This document shows, in pieces, positions 53,825 through 63,852 of a stretch of 64,000 bases of DNA. The stretch lies in assembly GCF_014337215.1 (NCBI RefSeq), contig NZ_CP060635.1, positions 1,377,501-1,441,500 on the forward strand. The letters run 5' to 3'. How positions within the stretch are numbered: position 1 is the stretch's first letter; the number at the start of each line of letters is the position of its first letter. The stretch is from Wansuia hejianensis. Lineage in GTDB: Bacteria > Bacillota > Clostridia > Lachnospirales > Lachnospiraceae. The notes under the pieces were generated by a model. That model worked only from the letters and a program-made list of their open reading frames with translations. It did not search any database and was not told where the DNA came from. The position numbers and the translations under genes are program-made.

Positions 53825-55774
53825 TTAGTCCTCCTCTGATTTCGTATTTTTATACTCCTTTAATTCATGTGACTGACTATGAAATCCCAATAAATATAAA
53901 GGATCCAGCCGGCTGTTGTCACTAAAGCTCTTCACATCAAATAATTGACATATTTCATCCATTAACCGCTGATAATGAAGTCTCTCCGATCTTTTCAGTT
54001 TATTATAATAGGGCGGGAGGTTCTCCTCAATCACCTTCCAAGTTTCATAAGGCCGCTGTGAAAATGCAGTCATATAGCGCCTTGCATTTGTCGTACGCGA
54101 ATCGTCTTTTTCAGGGTCAAAGGTCCGGTACTCAACCCTGTCCGCTACTGCCAGCAGCCTTCCATACAGATAGTTTCTGTCTCTACAATCCTTATCTAGT
54201 GCCACAGTCCATACCTCCTCGTGATTTTTCTCATGTCTGTGTTTTTTTATTAAAGAGCATGCCAATGTCAAAACTCTCTCCCAATTATAGCTCTCTTTAT
54301 AGGAAACTGGCGAAGACGCCTTAGATACTGCCAGGTTCATTAAATAGGGAGGCACATTACTGCGGTCCCAAATACAGGGCAGAAGCTGTTTACTGATATT
54401 CGCATACATCCGTTTACTGCTTCTATCCAGAATTGTGAGCATCCCATTACTTTCTGTGCCATAGAGGATATCTGCAATATCCCGTATACCCACCATCCCC
54501 CAAAAATCAGGCCCGGCCTTTTTATATCTTTTGTGATGCACCCATTGACATTCTGTGTGCCAGAATTTTATGTTCTCTAAATATCTTGTTGATTCCAGGG
54601 CTTTGTACTCCACCAGGGCAAGGCGGCCCGTTGTGGCAGCGTCGAATGCCATCAGGATCATCCTCGACATCCCTTCCAGCTTTCTTCCGTAACCATCCAG
54701 CGCCTGATAAAATTTTTGTGCTGCGCGAGCATTCGTTACTGCCTCGTCATCTTCTTCCTCAAACCCGTCATAATCACTGCAGATTTCATCGGTATCCTTG
54801 TCCCATTGGGGCATAGGCAAAAGGTTCGTCTCCCAGGTCACAATGGTCAGCGTATCATGGCTGTACCCCTGCTTTCTGATAATCCATTTCAACGCATTGT
54901 GTACCTTCTGCGAGGTCTCATTACCTATCGCAAAGGCCTGCTCTTTTGTTGAAAAATGTCCCCGATACGTAAAGTTTTCAGAATCATTGCAGGAAATAAG
55001 CTTTGCCCCATCCCCTTCATTCCTGATCTTTTTAGAATGGAGATAGGAAATCTGCTCCTCATGGCCCGAAAGATAGCAGATCCCTTTACTGTCTGCCAGA
55101 GATCTATAGTATTCTATAAAACTATTTTGAAGAGTCTGGTCCACCCAGCACTCACTTCTGTATTGACCTGCGGCAACAGACGTCACATCCGAAAAGGTTT
55201 CCATAATACGAAAGCGTACAAAAGCTTTACTCTGTGGAATATTTTGTATCTTCTCATTCTTTGACAATTTACCGTTCTCATCTAATTTTAAAACATGAGC
55301 GGCCGCGAGATCCCGGATCAGGCATCCCTTTTCCAGATATAGATATAAAGCATCTACTTTTTTATGAGTATACAAGGAGGTATGCCACTTTTCCAATGCC
55401 TGAATATACAACTCATAATATGCGGCATCTCCTGTGCTGTCCTCATCGGAATATTTCACATAATCTCCTGCCACATACTTTAAATTGTCACAAAAGGGAT
55501 GCGGCTCTTTGCTGGCGGTCCGGCTGCCTGATTTCTCCGTCACGGGAATGATCGTCAGCTTATCACCGTTGTCCACCGGCTCCGCTTGAAGGAAATTTCC
55601 ATGTTCGTCTATGGTGACTGTGATCTGAGCTGTAACAGTGGTATGAAAAGGCGGAAGCAATACGTATGGTATCATTTCCACACCTTTTTTTGTATTGACA
55701 GGTTTATATTCCATAACGCCTGCATGATGTTTGTTTTTTTCATATAATTCACAGAGTTCATCCGCCCAGCTCAA
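53825..55774 (-). CDS. cas8c: Cas8c (Csd1) large subunit, type I-C
   Basis: Recognises PAM and recruits Cas3. 649 residues of the Csd1 family (begins MSWADELCELYEKNKHHAGVMEYKPVNTKKGVEMIPYVLLPPFH). The 3' part of this gene in I-C systems also yields a separate Cas11c by internal start; I have not fixed a site here. Overlaps cas5 by 4 bases. Confidence 0.95.
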   Translation of the reverse strand: MSWADELCELYEKNKHHAGVMEYKPVNTKKGVEMIPYVLLPPFHTTVTAQITVTIDEHGNFLQAEPVDNGDKLTIIPVTEKSGSRTASKEPHPFCDNLKYVAGDYVKYSDEDSTGDAAYYELYIQALEKWHTSLYTHKKVDALYLYLEKGCLIRDLAAAHVLKLDENGKLSKNEKIQNIPQSKAFVRFRIMETFSDVTSVAAGQYRSECWVDQTLQNSFIEYYRSLADSKGICYLSGHEEQISYLHSKKIRNEGDGAKLISCNDSENFTYRGHFSTKEQAFAIGNETSQKVHNALKWIIRKQGYSHDTLTIVTWETNLLPMPQWDKDTDEICSDYDGFEEEDDEAVTNARAAQKFYQALDGYGRKLEGMSRMILMAFDAATTGRLALVEYKALESTRYLENIKFWHTECQWVHHKRYKKAGPDFWGMVGIRDIADILYGTESNGMLTILDRSSKRMYANISKQLLPCIWDRSNVPPYLMNLAVSKASSPVSYKESYNWERVLTLACSLIKKHRHEKNHEEVWTVALDKDCRDRNYLYGRLLAVADRVEYRTFDPEKDDSRTTNARRYMTAFSQRPYETWKVIEENLPPYYNKLKRSERLHYQRLMDEICQLFDVKSFSDNSRLDPLYLLGFHSQSHELKEYKNTKSEED

Positions 55775-56520
55775 TAGATCGCCTCCTCTTCCGTAAATTC
55801 CTCAAGGCCGCAAAAATTATCTGTCCCGAATTCTTTTATGCTCATATCCCTAATATAACGTTTATCAGCACAGGCTTCCGGTCTTACGAATTCAATGATT
55901 CCGCCCGGTTTCATCACAGGACGCCAAAACCGGACAGTCAATTTCCCCTGATCCTCAGGTAATATGGCTTCATCCGCATAGGTTGTTCCATGGTACATAA
56001 ATCCATAAGCCACTTCCCCCTCCATACCGTCATAAGCGCTTCCGCCCTCGCCAAAGCTGCATGACCGTACAAATCCCTGGCATTCCCTGGTGCCCAGAAA
56101 TATATCACGCCGCCCGCCCCGGTCTGCCATGCGCTTGGCAATGTTGTGATGCTTATGCTCATTCCTGTCCCCGGCTAACTCCGGACGGTTCTCATTCCAT
56201 TCAAAATGTGCCCTGACTTGGTAACACACATCCTTCAGGTATGTATAATAGGACAGATCGTTGCCGGATTTATTGTAGGTCAAAGGACGTATTCCTTTCG
56301 TCTCCGTCTGTATCTGGTTCATAACACGGACAGCATCCACAACCCAAATGAGGGTAGGCTTCCAGTAGATACTGTGTACGATTCCTTTAACTGCCTCATA
56401 GGTAGGAATATGGTAGCTGGTTTTTTCACCGCCCACCCGCATAACAGGGTCTGAAAACAACGCATAATCGCCATAAACCTCAAATTCAATTGTATTTCTG
56501 TACCTTTCCACTTTCATCAC
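55771..56520 (-). CDS. cas5: Cas5 (Csd5) pre-crRNA endonuclease, type I-C
   Basis: In I-C systems Cas5 (Cas5d) replaces Cas6 and cuts the repeat. 249 residues; starts with the RAMP segment IEFEVYGDYALFSDPVMRVGGEKTSYHIPTYEAVKGIVHSI. Keeps the Tyr and His region of the catalytic triad (YHIPTY, KHHNIA). No cas6 gene is nearby, as expected for this subtype. Confidence 0.95.
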   Translation of the reverse strand: MMKVERYRNTIEFEVYGDYALFSDPVMRVGGEKTSYHIPTYEAVKGIVHSIYWKPTLIWVVDAVRVMNQIQTETKGIRPLTYNKSGNDLSYYTYLKDVCYQVRAHFEWNENRPELAGDRNEHKHHNIAKRMADRGGRRDIFLGTRECQGFVRSCSFGEGGSAYDGMEGEVAYGFMYHGTTYADEAILPEDQGKLTVRFWRPVMKPGGIIEFVRPEACADKRYIRDMSIKEFGTDNFCGLEEFTEEEAIY

Positions 56521-56535
56521 CCCTTTATATGTACA

Positions 56536-59010
56536 TTAAGAAAATAAATCATTCATTTTAGGAATATCCGACACCCCTGTTTTTTTACTGTAATAGTTTT
56601 CAGATAAAACAAGAACATTTCCCTGACAGACAGATGTAACTGCCCTTCCCAGCTTCTCTTTCCTATATTCCGAGATGCCGACGGTGTAAACCTGAAGCTT
56701 CCTCAATATTTCCTTCTGCTCCTTTAATCCTAAATAAGGGTTGTCCAATTCATTTAACAGTTTCTTAGTTTCCTCATCATACTCCACCACCACCTTAACG
56801 CCCTCATCGTCCGGAATTACCCGAAATAGTTCGCCAGCAGTTTTGAATGCCTGATTCAAAACATTTTTTGCGCGATGGCCATGCACATTTGTATACTGTG
56901 ACTTTCCCAATTTGTTATCTGACAGCAAATCCACCAGATTACAAGGCGTGTTGCGATAACTGGCAGGATAATTGGTTTTTATGTTGACCATTTTTAAATA
57001 GAACTGTCTATAATAGAATGCAACCGCCTTCTGAGAATCCAGCTTCCCGTCCAATGATTCCGGGCATGTACGATATTGATGAAGAACCGTTTCCATCGCT
57101 TCCTGTGCAGCTTTGATATCCGGCAGGCCGGAAAGATGTTCTGCCTCCGGAGACATTCTCACAATATAAACCGGGCCGGCATCTGGATTTTTTTTGTTCC
57201 TGTTACATCTTCCCGCCGCCTGAATGATGTTGTCCAGCCCGGCCATGGAGCGGATTACACAGCGAAAGGAAAAGTCAACCCCAGCTTCCACAAGCTGGGT
57301 GCTCACGCAGATAACACGTTTCGTCCTGTCAAGGCTTTGCTTGATTTCATCTAACTGTTCCTGCCGATTTTTCGGGCACATATTAGTGCTCAAATGATAT
57401 AAAATGCACGTGTCATTATAACATCCTTCTAAAAGCTCATACAATGCCTTAGCGCAAGCTTTCGTGTTCACAATCACTAAAATGCTTTCCTCATCCGGGA
57501 ATATTTCATCTATAAAATTTTTCAAATCATTAACGCTCATTCCACCGCTGACCAGGTCTGTCATATCTTGGATTTTAGTTCTTTTAAACTCTTCGCTATA
57601 TCTATCAACGTTTCTCACCATATGATTCGCATCAAACATACAGTTTTTCGGCAGCTTCGCAAGTGTAGGCTGTGTTGCTGAGCACAGAACAACCGTTGTA
57701 TTGCAGAACGCTGATAAAAAATTCACTGCCAGATTAAAAAGCTCCGTGCAATTGATGGGAAACGCCTGTACCTCGTCAAATATAATAATGCTGTTGCATA
57801 AACTGTGCATCCGCCGGATATCGCGCTTCCGGCCGGAAAACAACGTATTCAAAACCTGAACTGCAGTCGTGACTATGATGGGACAATCCCATGTCTCGGT
57901 GAGCCTTCGATACTTCTCCTCCTCATCCGCACTTTCTTTTACAATATTACAATGATGTTCCAGGACAAATTCATTATTTCCTACGGCATTGCGAATTTCC
58001 TCAGCGTTTTGTTCCAGTATGGAGTTGAATGGAGCAACATACATAATATGCTGTTTTTCATATTTTTTGGCATGATGAAGAGCAAACCGAAGGCCGCTGA
58101 AGGTTTTTCCTGCTCCGGTGGGTACGGTTAAACAGTACAGTTTGTCTGGCTGTTCTGCTGCCTTCAGACAGATGTCTGATATTTCCTGACGGATAACATT
58201 CAATGGACTCTTTTTCTTTTCATCCCTAGCTGTGAGGGTGCTCAAATAATCTTCGAAATAGGCTATACTCTGCTCCCATATATGTTGTGTTTCTTCCTTT
58301 GACAAACGCCGGGGCAATCCTTTCTGCTCAAAAAAGCTTGCTGTATCGCTCCAGTCACTGTCAATTAACAGGGAAATCAAAAGACGTTCATACATCCCCA
58401 GATAGAAATTACCGCTTCCATAAACTGACGGCTTATCTCTATTGATCATTTCAGCAATACTGTCCATTATTTTTAACGAATCTGCTTTTGCCCTGTCTAT
58501 ATGTTCTTGAATGACATCTATATCTGTATACTGAAAAAAACGTTCTGTTATGGTGTCGTAATCTATTTTCTTTTCATTCCGTTCTTCTTCCAGAGACCTG
58601 CCACTTTCCATATTTATACAGTCTGCTAAACCGTGATGTGAGTAGATCGCTGTGCTGATTATTTTGGATGCAAGCATTCCGGGGGCCAGGCTCGTAATCA
58701 GTCGGCCGCCTGCTGTGGAATGATCGACATTGCGTTTCACTTCCTCCCCGGCCTTTTCTAATACTTCTTCCATATATGCCTGGAATTCAGGGCCATATTT
58801 CCCGCAGTCATGGAATGTTGCGGCCAGCCACGCAACACTGGTTAGAATCTCCAACGGACAATTATTCAATATTAAATGTCTAACATTCGTATGATGATTA
58901 AGAAGTGGCTGTATCTGATGAGTTTCCGGGATTACATGGGCTAAATAAGGGTCTTTCTTTTTATTTTCCTCATCATTCTTTCTTATATGACACACCCCCG
59001 CACTTTGCAC
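56536..59010 (-). CDS. cas3: Cas3 nuclease-helicase (type I-C)
   Basis: Shreds the target DNA after Cascade binding. 824 residues: HD nuclease domain (AATFHDCGKYGPEF near 60; HHGLAD) and SF2 helicase (TVPTGAGKTFSG Walker A, IIFDEVQAFP DEAD-like box, STQLVEAGVDFSF, QAAGRCNRNKK). The start is uncertain: the frame opens with GTG at 59010 but a second GTG (58995) follows a G-rich run. First gene of the cas operon. Confidence 0.95.
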   Translation of the reverse strand: MQSAGVCHIRKNDEENKKKDPYLAHVIPETHQIQPLLNHHTNVRHLILNNCPLEILTSVAWLAATFHDCGKYGPEFQAYMEEVLEKAGEEVKRNVDHSTAGGRLITSLAPGMLASKIISTAIYSHHGLADCINMESGRSLEEERNEKKIDYDTITERFFQYTDIDVIQEHIDRAKADSLKIMDSIAEMINRDKPSVYGSGNFYLGMYERLLISLLIDSDWSDTASFFEQKGLPRRLSKEETQHIWEQSIAYFEDYLSTLTARDEKKKSPLNVIRQEISDICLKAAEQPDKLYCLTVPTGAGKTFSGLRFALHHAKKYEKQHIMYVAPFNSILEQNAEEIRNAVGNNEFVLEHHCNIVKESADEEEKYRRLTETWDCPIIVTTAVQVLNTLFSGRKRDIRRMHSLCNSIIIFDEVQAFPINCTELFNLAVNFLSAFCNTTVVLCSATQPTLAKLPKNCMFDANHMVRNVDRYSEEFKRTKIQDMTDLVSGGMSVNDLKNFIDEIFPDEESILVIVNTKACAKALYELLEGCYNDTCILYHLSTNMCPKNRQEQLDEIKQSLDRTKRVICVSTQLVEAGVDFSFRCVIRSMAGLDNIIQAAGRCNRNKKNPDAGPVYIVRMSPEAEHLSGLPDIKAAQEAMETVLHQYRTCPESLDGKLDSQKAVAFYYRQFYLKMVNIKTNYPASYRNTPCNLVDLLSDNKLGKSQYTNVHGHRAKNVLNQAFKTAGELFRVIPDDEGVKVVVEYDEETKKLLNELDNPYLGLKEQKEILRKLQVYTVGISEYRKEKLGRAVTSVCQGNVLVLSENYYSKKTGVSDIPKMNDLFS

Positions 59011-59045
59011 TATTTTTGGCTATTTTTTAGTTATTTTTTATCCAT

Positions 59046-59083
59046 ATTATACATATTTTAACATATTAGCCGGGCAATCGCAA
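59046..59083 (-). promoter_or_regulatory. Candidate promoter of the cas operon
   Basis: Minus strand: -35 TTGCGA (59083-59078), 17 bases, -10 TAAAAT (59060-59055); an alternative -10 TATAAT lies at 59051-59046. About 40 bases before the GTG start of cas3. Confidence 0.5.
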
Positions 59084-59152
59084 CAACTATCAGAAGGGCA
59101 GCATCTCATAATTGTATCAGCCGTCGGTACTCGGTGTCTTTAGCCGAAACGC

Positions 59153-60202
59153 TTAATTTTCGATAAAGCGGCACAATTTTTCCAACAGTTCCTGATATTT
59201 TCTGTCTGCTTTTACAAATTCCACCTTTTTATCATTTTCAAGAGCATTTTTCAGCATGAGCGCAATCTCTTTGGTCCCGGCGTTTGAAAAGGACATATGG
59301 GAATACAGCTCTGAATTCTTAAACGCATCCATGTCATCTATGCTGTATATGACGCTTTCCAGAATTTTCAGGATCTCTTCCTTGTCTCTCAGATGGATGG
59401 CCAGATCCAGACCCGGAGAGGCCTCCATATATTTCCCCATCTCCAGGATCTCCGCCATTCTCTTTTGTTTGTCCACAATCGACTTTGCCCTGTCAATCTT
59501 CCCTTCTTCTATGGAAAGGCTCAGCAGCCCGTTTAAAGCCCCGTTCAGATCATTAAAGCCTGTAAACAGAATCCTCTCATACAGCCGATAAGCCTCCTCA
59601 ACCTTTTTTTGCCTGTGATACAGAATGGCCTGCATCTGATTCTGATTAAAGCCTCTTTTCGGAATTCGGTCCAGATACTCCTGGGCCTTCTCATAGTCTT
59701 CTTCCGCCACTGCCATGTGAAACAGCGCTACAGCCGCTGACTGGGCGACGTCACCGTCGGCGCTCTGAAGGGAGCGGACATACAGGCCATAGATTTTTCC
59801 CCTGTATTCTTCTGCTTCCGTGTTCCCGTATATATAGCGGTATCCGTCCAGCATCTGTGCAATCTGAAACGCCAGACGGTCACAATTTGGATACTCCTGC
59901 ATCTTTTTTTCCGCCCAGGAGAACACGGTTCCATAGTCTTCTCCACTCTTGATCCTGTTGCTGACTGTCCGGATGATTTCATTCATTTCCTCCTCCGTCA
60001 GTTCTTCCCTGAAAGAAAGCAGCATATCCGTGCTGATCCCCAGCAGCCGGGCGATGGGAGCCAGAAGTGAAATATCCGGCAGGGAATTTCCGTTTTCCCA
60101 TTTATTAACCGCAGGAGCCGTCACGCCCAGATAACCGGCCACTTCTTCCTGTGTCAGTTGTTTTTCCTTCCTGTATTTCCTGATTACAGTGCCTATGTTC
60201 AT
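59153..60202 (-). CDS. XRE-family regulator with TPR-like C-terminus (intact copy)
   Basis: About 349 residues from the ATG at 60202 (GGAGG 8 bases upstream). HTH_3 domain (IGTVIRKYRKEKQLTQEEVAGYLGVTAPAVNKWENGNSLPDI) then a helical repeat region that probably senses a peptide or partner, as in RRNPP-like proteins. The 3' half matches the truncated copy at 46840-47379. It borders the CRISPR-Cas island on its right. Confidence 0.87.
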   Translation of the reverse strand: MNIGTVIRKYRKEKQLTQEEVAGYLGVTAPAVNKWENGNSLPDISLLAPIARLLGISTDMLLSFREELTEEEMNEIIRTVSNRIKSGEDYGTVFSWAEKKMQEYPNCDRLAFQIAQMLDGYRYIYGNTEAEEYRGKIYGLYVRSLQSADGDVAQSAAVALFHMAVAEEDYEKAQEYLDRIPKRGFNQNQMQAILYHRQKKVEEAYRLYERILFTGFNDLNGALNGLLSLSIEEGKIDRAKSIVDKQKRMAEILEMGKYMEASPGLDLAIHLRDKEEILKILESVIYSIDDMDAFKNSELYSHMSFSNAGTKEIALMLKNALENDKKVEFVKADRKYQELLEKLCRFIEN

Positions 60203-60402
60203 ATCTGAATCCTCCGTTTTCATTCATTTACTGTAAATCCAGCATAGCAAACCCAGTTTCATTCTTCAATTGAAACGCTGTTAACTATTTCTCAAATTTA
60301 TTAACCGCCGTTCAAGATCCTCTGACGCACATTTTCCCGCAGAACGGAATATTATATCTTTTTAAGCATATATTAGACCAAATTCAACTCAGGCAGTTGC
60401 AT

Positions 60403-61218
60403 ATGGATATTAAATCACACATACGCAAGATAATTCCCATCGCCCTTTTGTTCGTAGCGGCTTTCTTTTCCGGTCATTTCCTGGCGAAGGGCACTGCAAA
60501 GGAAACCTCCGCCCAGCTGGACTCCGCTAACGATAGCTGGGGCCTGAGCTTCCCGGAAAAGGGCAAAACCCCAGTGGGCAATGCTACCATAGATGAACTC
60601 AAACAATACAATGCATATTTTGCAGAAAATACAGAGGAAAAAATCATCTATCTGACCTTCGACTGCGGCTATGAGAACGGAAATACAGCGCCTATTCTGG
60701 ATGCTCTCAAAAAGCATAACGTTCCGGCCACCTTCTTTGTAGTGGGAAATTTCGTCTCCGATGAACCGGACCTGATTAAACGGATGGTGGCAGAAGGCCA
60801 CATCGTAGGCAACCACACATTTTCCCATCCTGATATGGCGAAAATCTCCACCCGTGAAGCCTTTACCCAGGAGCTGTCCAAGGTAGAGGCTCTCTATGAG
60901 GATATCACGGGACAGCCGATGAAAAAATATTACCGGCCGCCTCAGGGAAAATACAGCACCTCCAACCTGGAAATGGCGAAGGATATGGGCTACAACACCT
61001 TCTTCTGGAGCCTCGCCTATGTGGACTGGTATCAGGACAATCAGCCCAGTAAGGAAGAAGCCTTTGATAAACTGCTGAACAGAATCCATCCCGGCGCCAT
61101 TGTCCTGCTTCACAGCACCTCCAGCACCAACGCCCAGATACTGGATGAACTGCTTACCAAATGGGAAGAAATGGGATACCAGTTCCGTTCTCTGGACCAA
61201 CTGGCAGGAGCATCATGA
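60403..61218 (+). CDS. pdaA: Polysaccharide deacetylase (PdaA-like)
   Basis: Removes acetyl from muramic acid in forming the spore cortex muramic-delta-lactam. About 271 residues: one N-terminal membrane anchor (IIPIALLFVAAFFSGHFL), then NodB domain with TFDCGYENG, HTFSHPD (metal His pair), RPPQGKYS and the late LHS motif. The second Asp of the usual TFDD is Cys here; PdaA relatives also deviate at this place (TFDN). Ribosome site weak. Confidence 0.87.
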   Translation: MDIKSHIRKIIPIALLFVAAFFSGHFLAKGTAKETSAQLDSANDSWGLSFPEKGKTPVGNATIDELKQYNAYFAENTEEKIIYLTFDCGYENGNTAPILDALKKHNVPATFFVVGNFVSDEPDLIKRMVAEGHIVGNHTFSHPDMAKISTREAFTQELSKVEALYEDITGQPMKKYYRPPQGKYSTSNLEMAKDMGYNTFFWSLAYVDWYQDNQPSKEEAFDKLLNRIHPGAIVLLHSTSSTNAQILDELLTKWEEMGYQFRSLDQLAGAS

Positions 61219-61263
61219 CAGGTATTTCCCTGTAGACATAACCATAGAGAATAGAAGCAAAAA

Positions 61264-61296
61264 GCCCGGAAGTACAGTTTCCCTCTACTTCCGGGC
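61264..61296 (-). terminator. Terminator between tRNA-Gly and pdaA
   Basis: Stem GCCCGGAAGTA / TACTTCCGGGC, loop 11; minus-strand exit TTTTTGC. It ends the tRNA-Gly transcript and can also stop pdaA reading. Confidence 0.75.
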
Positions 61297-61304
61297 ATAA
61301 GAAA

Positions 61305-61375
61305 AGCAGATAGCGGGAATCGAACCCGTCTCTCCAGCTTGGGAAGCTAGCGTTCTACCGATGAACTATATCTGC
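61305..61375 (-). tRNA. tRNA-Gly (anticodon CCC)
   Basis: 71 bases. Acceptor GCAGATA/TATCTGC, D arm GTTC/GAAC, anticodon stem CTAGC/GCTGG around TTCCCAA (CCC, reads GGG), T arm CGGG-TTCGATT-CCCG. CCA not encoded. Confidence 0.93.
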
Positions 61376-61409
61376 ATGCTACTTATTATAATCTAATTGT
61401 CGCAAAAAA

Positions 61410-62777
61410 TCAAGTCTCAAATTCTTTCTTCTTCAATTCCGGCAAAACCGTAGCGCACATCGTCGCAAAACAGGCGATGCCCCCGATAAAATTGGACACC
61501 GGTTCCGCCATAAAAACCCCCTTCACTCCCAGCCCTCCTACATAAGGCAGCGCCAAGGTAAGCGGTACCACAATGAAAACCTTCCGGAACAGTGAAAAAA
61601 AGACCGCCTGCTTTGCTTTTCCCAGCGCTTTAAATACACTCTGCCCCGCAAATTGCAGCCCCATCATGAAAAAGCCAAAAAAATACAGGTTCATAGAAGG
61701 CACAGCGGCTTCTTCAAGTGCTGCGTCCTGGTTAAAGATAGAGATGAACAGCCGCGGGTACAAAAACAACAGCAGCCAAAGAACGAACAGATACCCGATG
61801 CCCACCACGGTCATAAACCAAATTGCCTTTCTCACGCGCCCGAATTGCTTGTCTCCGTAATTATAGCTCATGACGGGCGACGCCCCCTCACCGATGGCCT
61901 GCGCGGGAGTCTGGGCGATCTCCCGGATAGAATTCAGAACTGTCATCACTCCAATATAGAGATCTCCTCCGAAGGTCTGAAGCATAGAATTACAGACCGC
62001 CTGCACGACAGAATTCGTACAGGACATAACAAATCCCGCTGTGCCCAAACTCAGGATTCTCCTGACCCGGCCGGCATCCAGCTTCATGGCAGACCTGTGC
62101 AGCTTCAGCTCGGCCGGCCCGGCAGTAAGAAAACGGATCACCCACAGTGCCGATAAAACCTGTGAAATCACCGTGGCGGCAGCGGCGCCCCTGACTCCCC
62201 AGTGAAAGACAAATATAAAGAGCGGGTCTAAAGCCAGATTGACGCCAGCTCCCAGGAATACGGTCAGCATACCGATGCGCGCGAAACCCTGGCTGTTGAT
62301 AAACGGATTCATCCCCAGAGCAATCATCACGAACACACTTCCCGTCAGATAGATCATGATATAATCCCGCGCATAAGGGTAGATAGCATCACTGGCCCCG
62401 AACAAATACAGAACCGGCTTGTGAAACACCAGACCGGCAGCCGTCAGCGCAACACCGATTATCAAAAGCAGACGAAAGGAATTGCACATGATTCTCTCCG
62501 CCTCCTCCCGGTTCCCCCTGCCCCTCTCCATGGAGCAAAGCGGGGCCCCACCGCTGCCGACCAAATTAGAAAATGCCGTCACGAACATCAGTACCGGAAA
62601 ACAAAGGCCCAGCCCGCTCAGCGCCTGGGTCCCGTTCCCTTCCATCCTTCCGATATACATTCTGTCCACAATATTATAGAGCAGATTCAGAAGCTGCGCT
62701 GCCATCATGGGCAGCACAACCTGTAAAATATTCCGGTACACGCTTCCCCCGGAAAAATCAGTCTGGCGAGCTTTCAT
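61410..62777 (-). CDS. MATE family multidrug exporter
   Basis: 455 residues, twelve helices. N-half LLNLLYNIVDRMYIGRMEGNGTQALSGLGLCFPVLMFVTAFSNLVGSGGAPL and the second half repeat with GEGASPVMSYNYG show the two MATE domains. Exports cationic drugs by Na+ or H+ gradient. No regulator adjacent. Confidence 0.92.
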   Translation of the reverse strand: MKARQTDFSGGSVYRNILQVVLPMMAAQLLNLLYNIVDRMYIGRMEGNGTQALSGLGLCFPVLMFVTAFSNLVGSGGAPLCSMERGRGNREEAERIMCNSFRLLLIIGVALTAAGLVFHKPVLYLFGASDAIYPYARDYIMIYLTGSVFVMIALGMNPFINSQGFARIGMLTVFLGAGVNLALDPLFIFVFHWGVRGAAAATVISQVLSALWVIRFLTAGPAELKLHRSAMKLDAGRVRRILSLGTAGFVMSCTNSVVQAVCNSMLQTFGGDLYIGVMTVLNSIREIAQTPAQAIGEGASPVMSYNYGDKQFGRVRKAIWFMTVVGIGYLFVLWLLLFLYPRLFISIFNQDAALEEAAVPSMNLYFFGFFMMGLQFAGQSVFKALGKAKQAVFFSLFRKVFIVVPLTLALPYVGGLGVKGVFMAEPVSNFIGGIACFATMCATVLPELKKKEFET

Positions 62778-62836
62778 ATCCTGTCCCCCCCTGCTCTGAT
62801 TATAGCTCTTTCAGAAAACTGCACCTTTTCTCTAAT

Positions 62837-63658
62837 CTATTCACTCTCTGTATATTCTGTTACTTCCACCCATTTTGCCTTTCCATTGGAATGCTTTCCA
62901 TTCGTCACCGCTTCATTTAACGCTTCAACACTGTTAAAAGTAATCGATGCCTTGCTGCCGGGTTCTCCATTATAGTTGGTTGCCTGATACCATTTACTGT
63001 CCATGGGATTATACACCATCTGAACATTCCAGCTGCCATTGGTGCAGTCGTCATAATCTTTTGTCGCATAAAGCCAGACCTGGCCTGTCAGATCAGCGGC
63101 ACTTTCATCCTTACGGTAAAACGGCTGTACAGAATAACTTTCACCATTCACAGTCAGCGTCGGCCACTTCCCGCCGTTATTGTTATAAAAAGCAGTTCTG
63201 ATACTGTTATTATCATTTCTTCCGCCGGTGTAACCCCGGATATAATCCGTAAAATCTTTTAGAAGGCCTTTACTGATTACGTTCGTATCAGGCATTCCTC
63301 CGCCTCCGTTCGTTCCATCGTCATGGATGCTGCAGGTCACTTCTACTGTGTCAAAACCATCGTCGCCTGCCGTCAACTGAACCGAATACGTTCCCCCGGA
63401 AGGACAGTGGGCGCCGGAAGCATCTGCGAGTGCCTGAAGCTCCGCCTCCGTCATACTCTTTCCCTCCGCCATACTCTCTGTCAGCTCGGCCGCAAGCTCA
63501 GTCTTCAGCGTAGCTTCATTCGAGCGGCACACGGCTTCCTTTGACCTGTCAATATACCGCATGAGGGCAGGAACCAATACTGCCGCCAGAATCAAAATAA
63601 TCGTAATGATCACGATCAATTCAACCAGCGTAAATCCACCTTTTCTCTTCCGACGCAT
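62837..63658 (-). CDS. Type IV pilin-like/pseudopilin protein
   Basis: 273 residues from the ATG at 63658 (GGAGGG upstream). Prepilin leader KRKGGFTLVELIV with cleavage after GG and hydrophobic helix IIVIITIILILAAVLVPALMRYI. The remaining 230 residues are a large head without a family I know. Larger than typical ComGC. No gsp, com or pil genes in the window, so its assembly machine lies elsewhere. Confidence 0.82.
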   Translation of the reverse strand: MRRKRKGGFTLVELIVIITIILILAAVLVPALMRYIDRSKEAVCRSNEATLKTELAAELTESMAEGKSMTEAELQALADASGAHCPSGGTYSVQLTAGDDGFDTVEVTCSIHDDGTNGGGGMPDTNVISKGLLKDFTDYIRGYTGGRNDNNSIRTAFYNNNGGKWPTLTVNGESYSVQPFYRKDESAADLTGQVWLYATKDYDDCTNGSWNVQMVYNPMDSKWYQATNYNGEPGSKASITFNSVEALNEAVTNGKHSNGKAKWVEVTEYTESE

Positions 63659-63809
63659 ATTGCTCCCTCCTCTATACCTCCACTGCGGCTCCACAGGATA
63701 ATGTGACAGCTTGCGCTGTTCAATAAGGTATTTTCAATATCACTATGTTACACCGTTTTTTGTAAGAAATCAAGGAAGTTTGTCAGGCAAGATGTGATAA
63801 AGCAAAATA

Positions 63810-63843
63810 GCAGCGGGAGGTATCTTTCCGATCCTCCCGCTGC
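63810..63843 (-). terminator. Terminator of the ABC exporter gene
   Basis: Stem GCAGCGGGAGG / CCTCCCGCTGC (11 bp, 12-base loop) 10 bases past the stop, minus-strand exit TATTTTGC. Confidence 0.72.
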
Positions 63844-63852
63844 ATCCTCTCA

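Noticed and set aside
60415..61200. Long minus-strand frame opposite pdaA
   Set aside because: Shadow of the deacetylase gene; the plus-strand protein has full NodB motifs.
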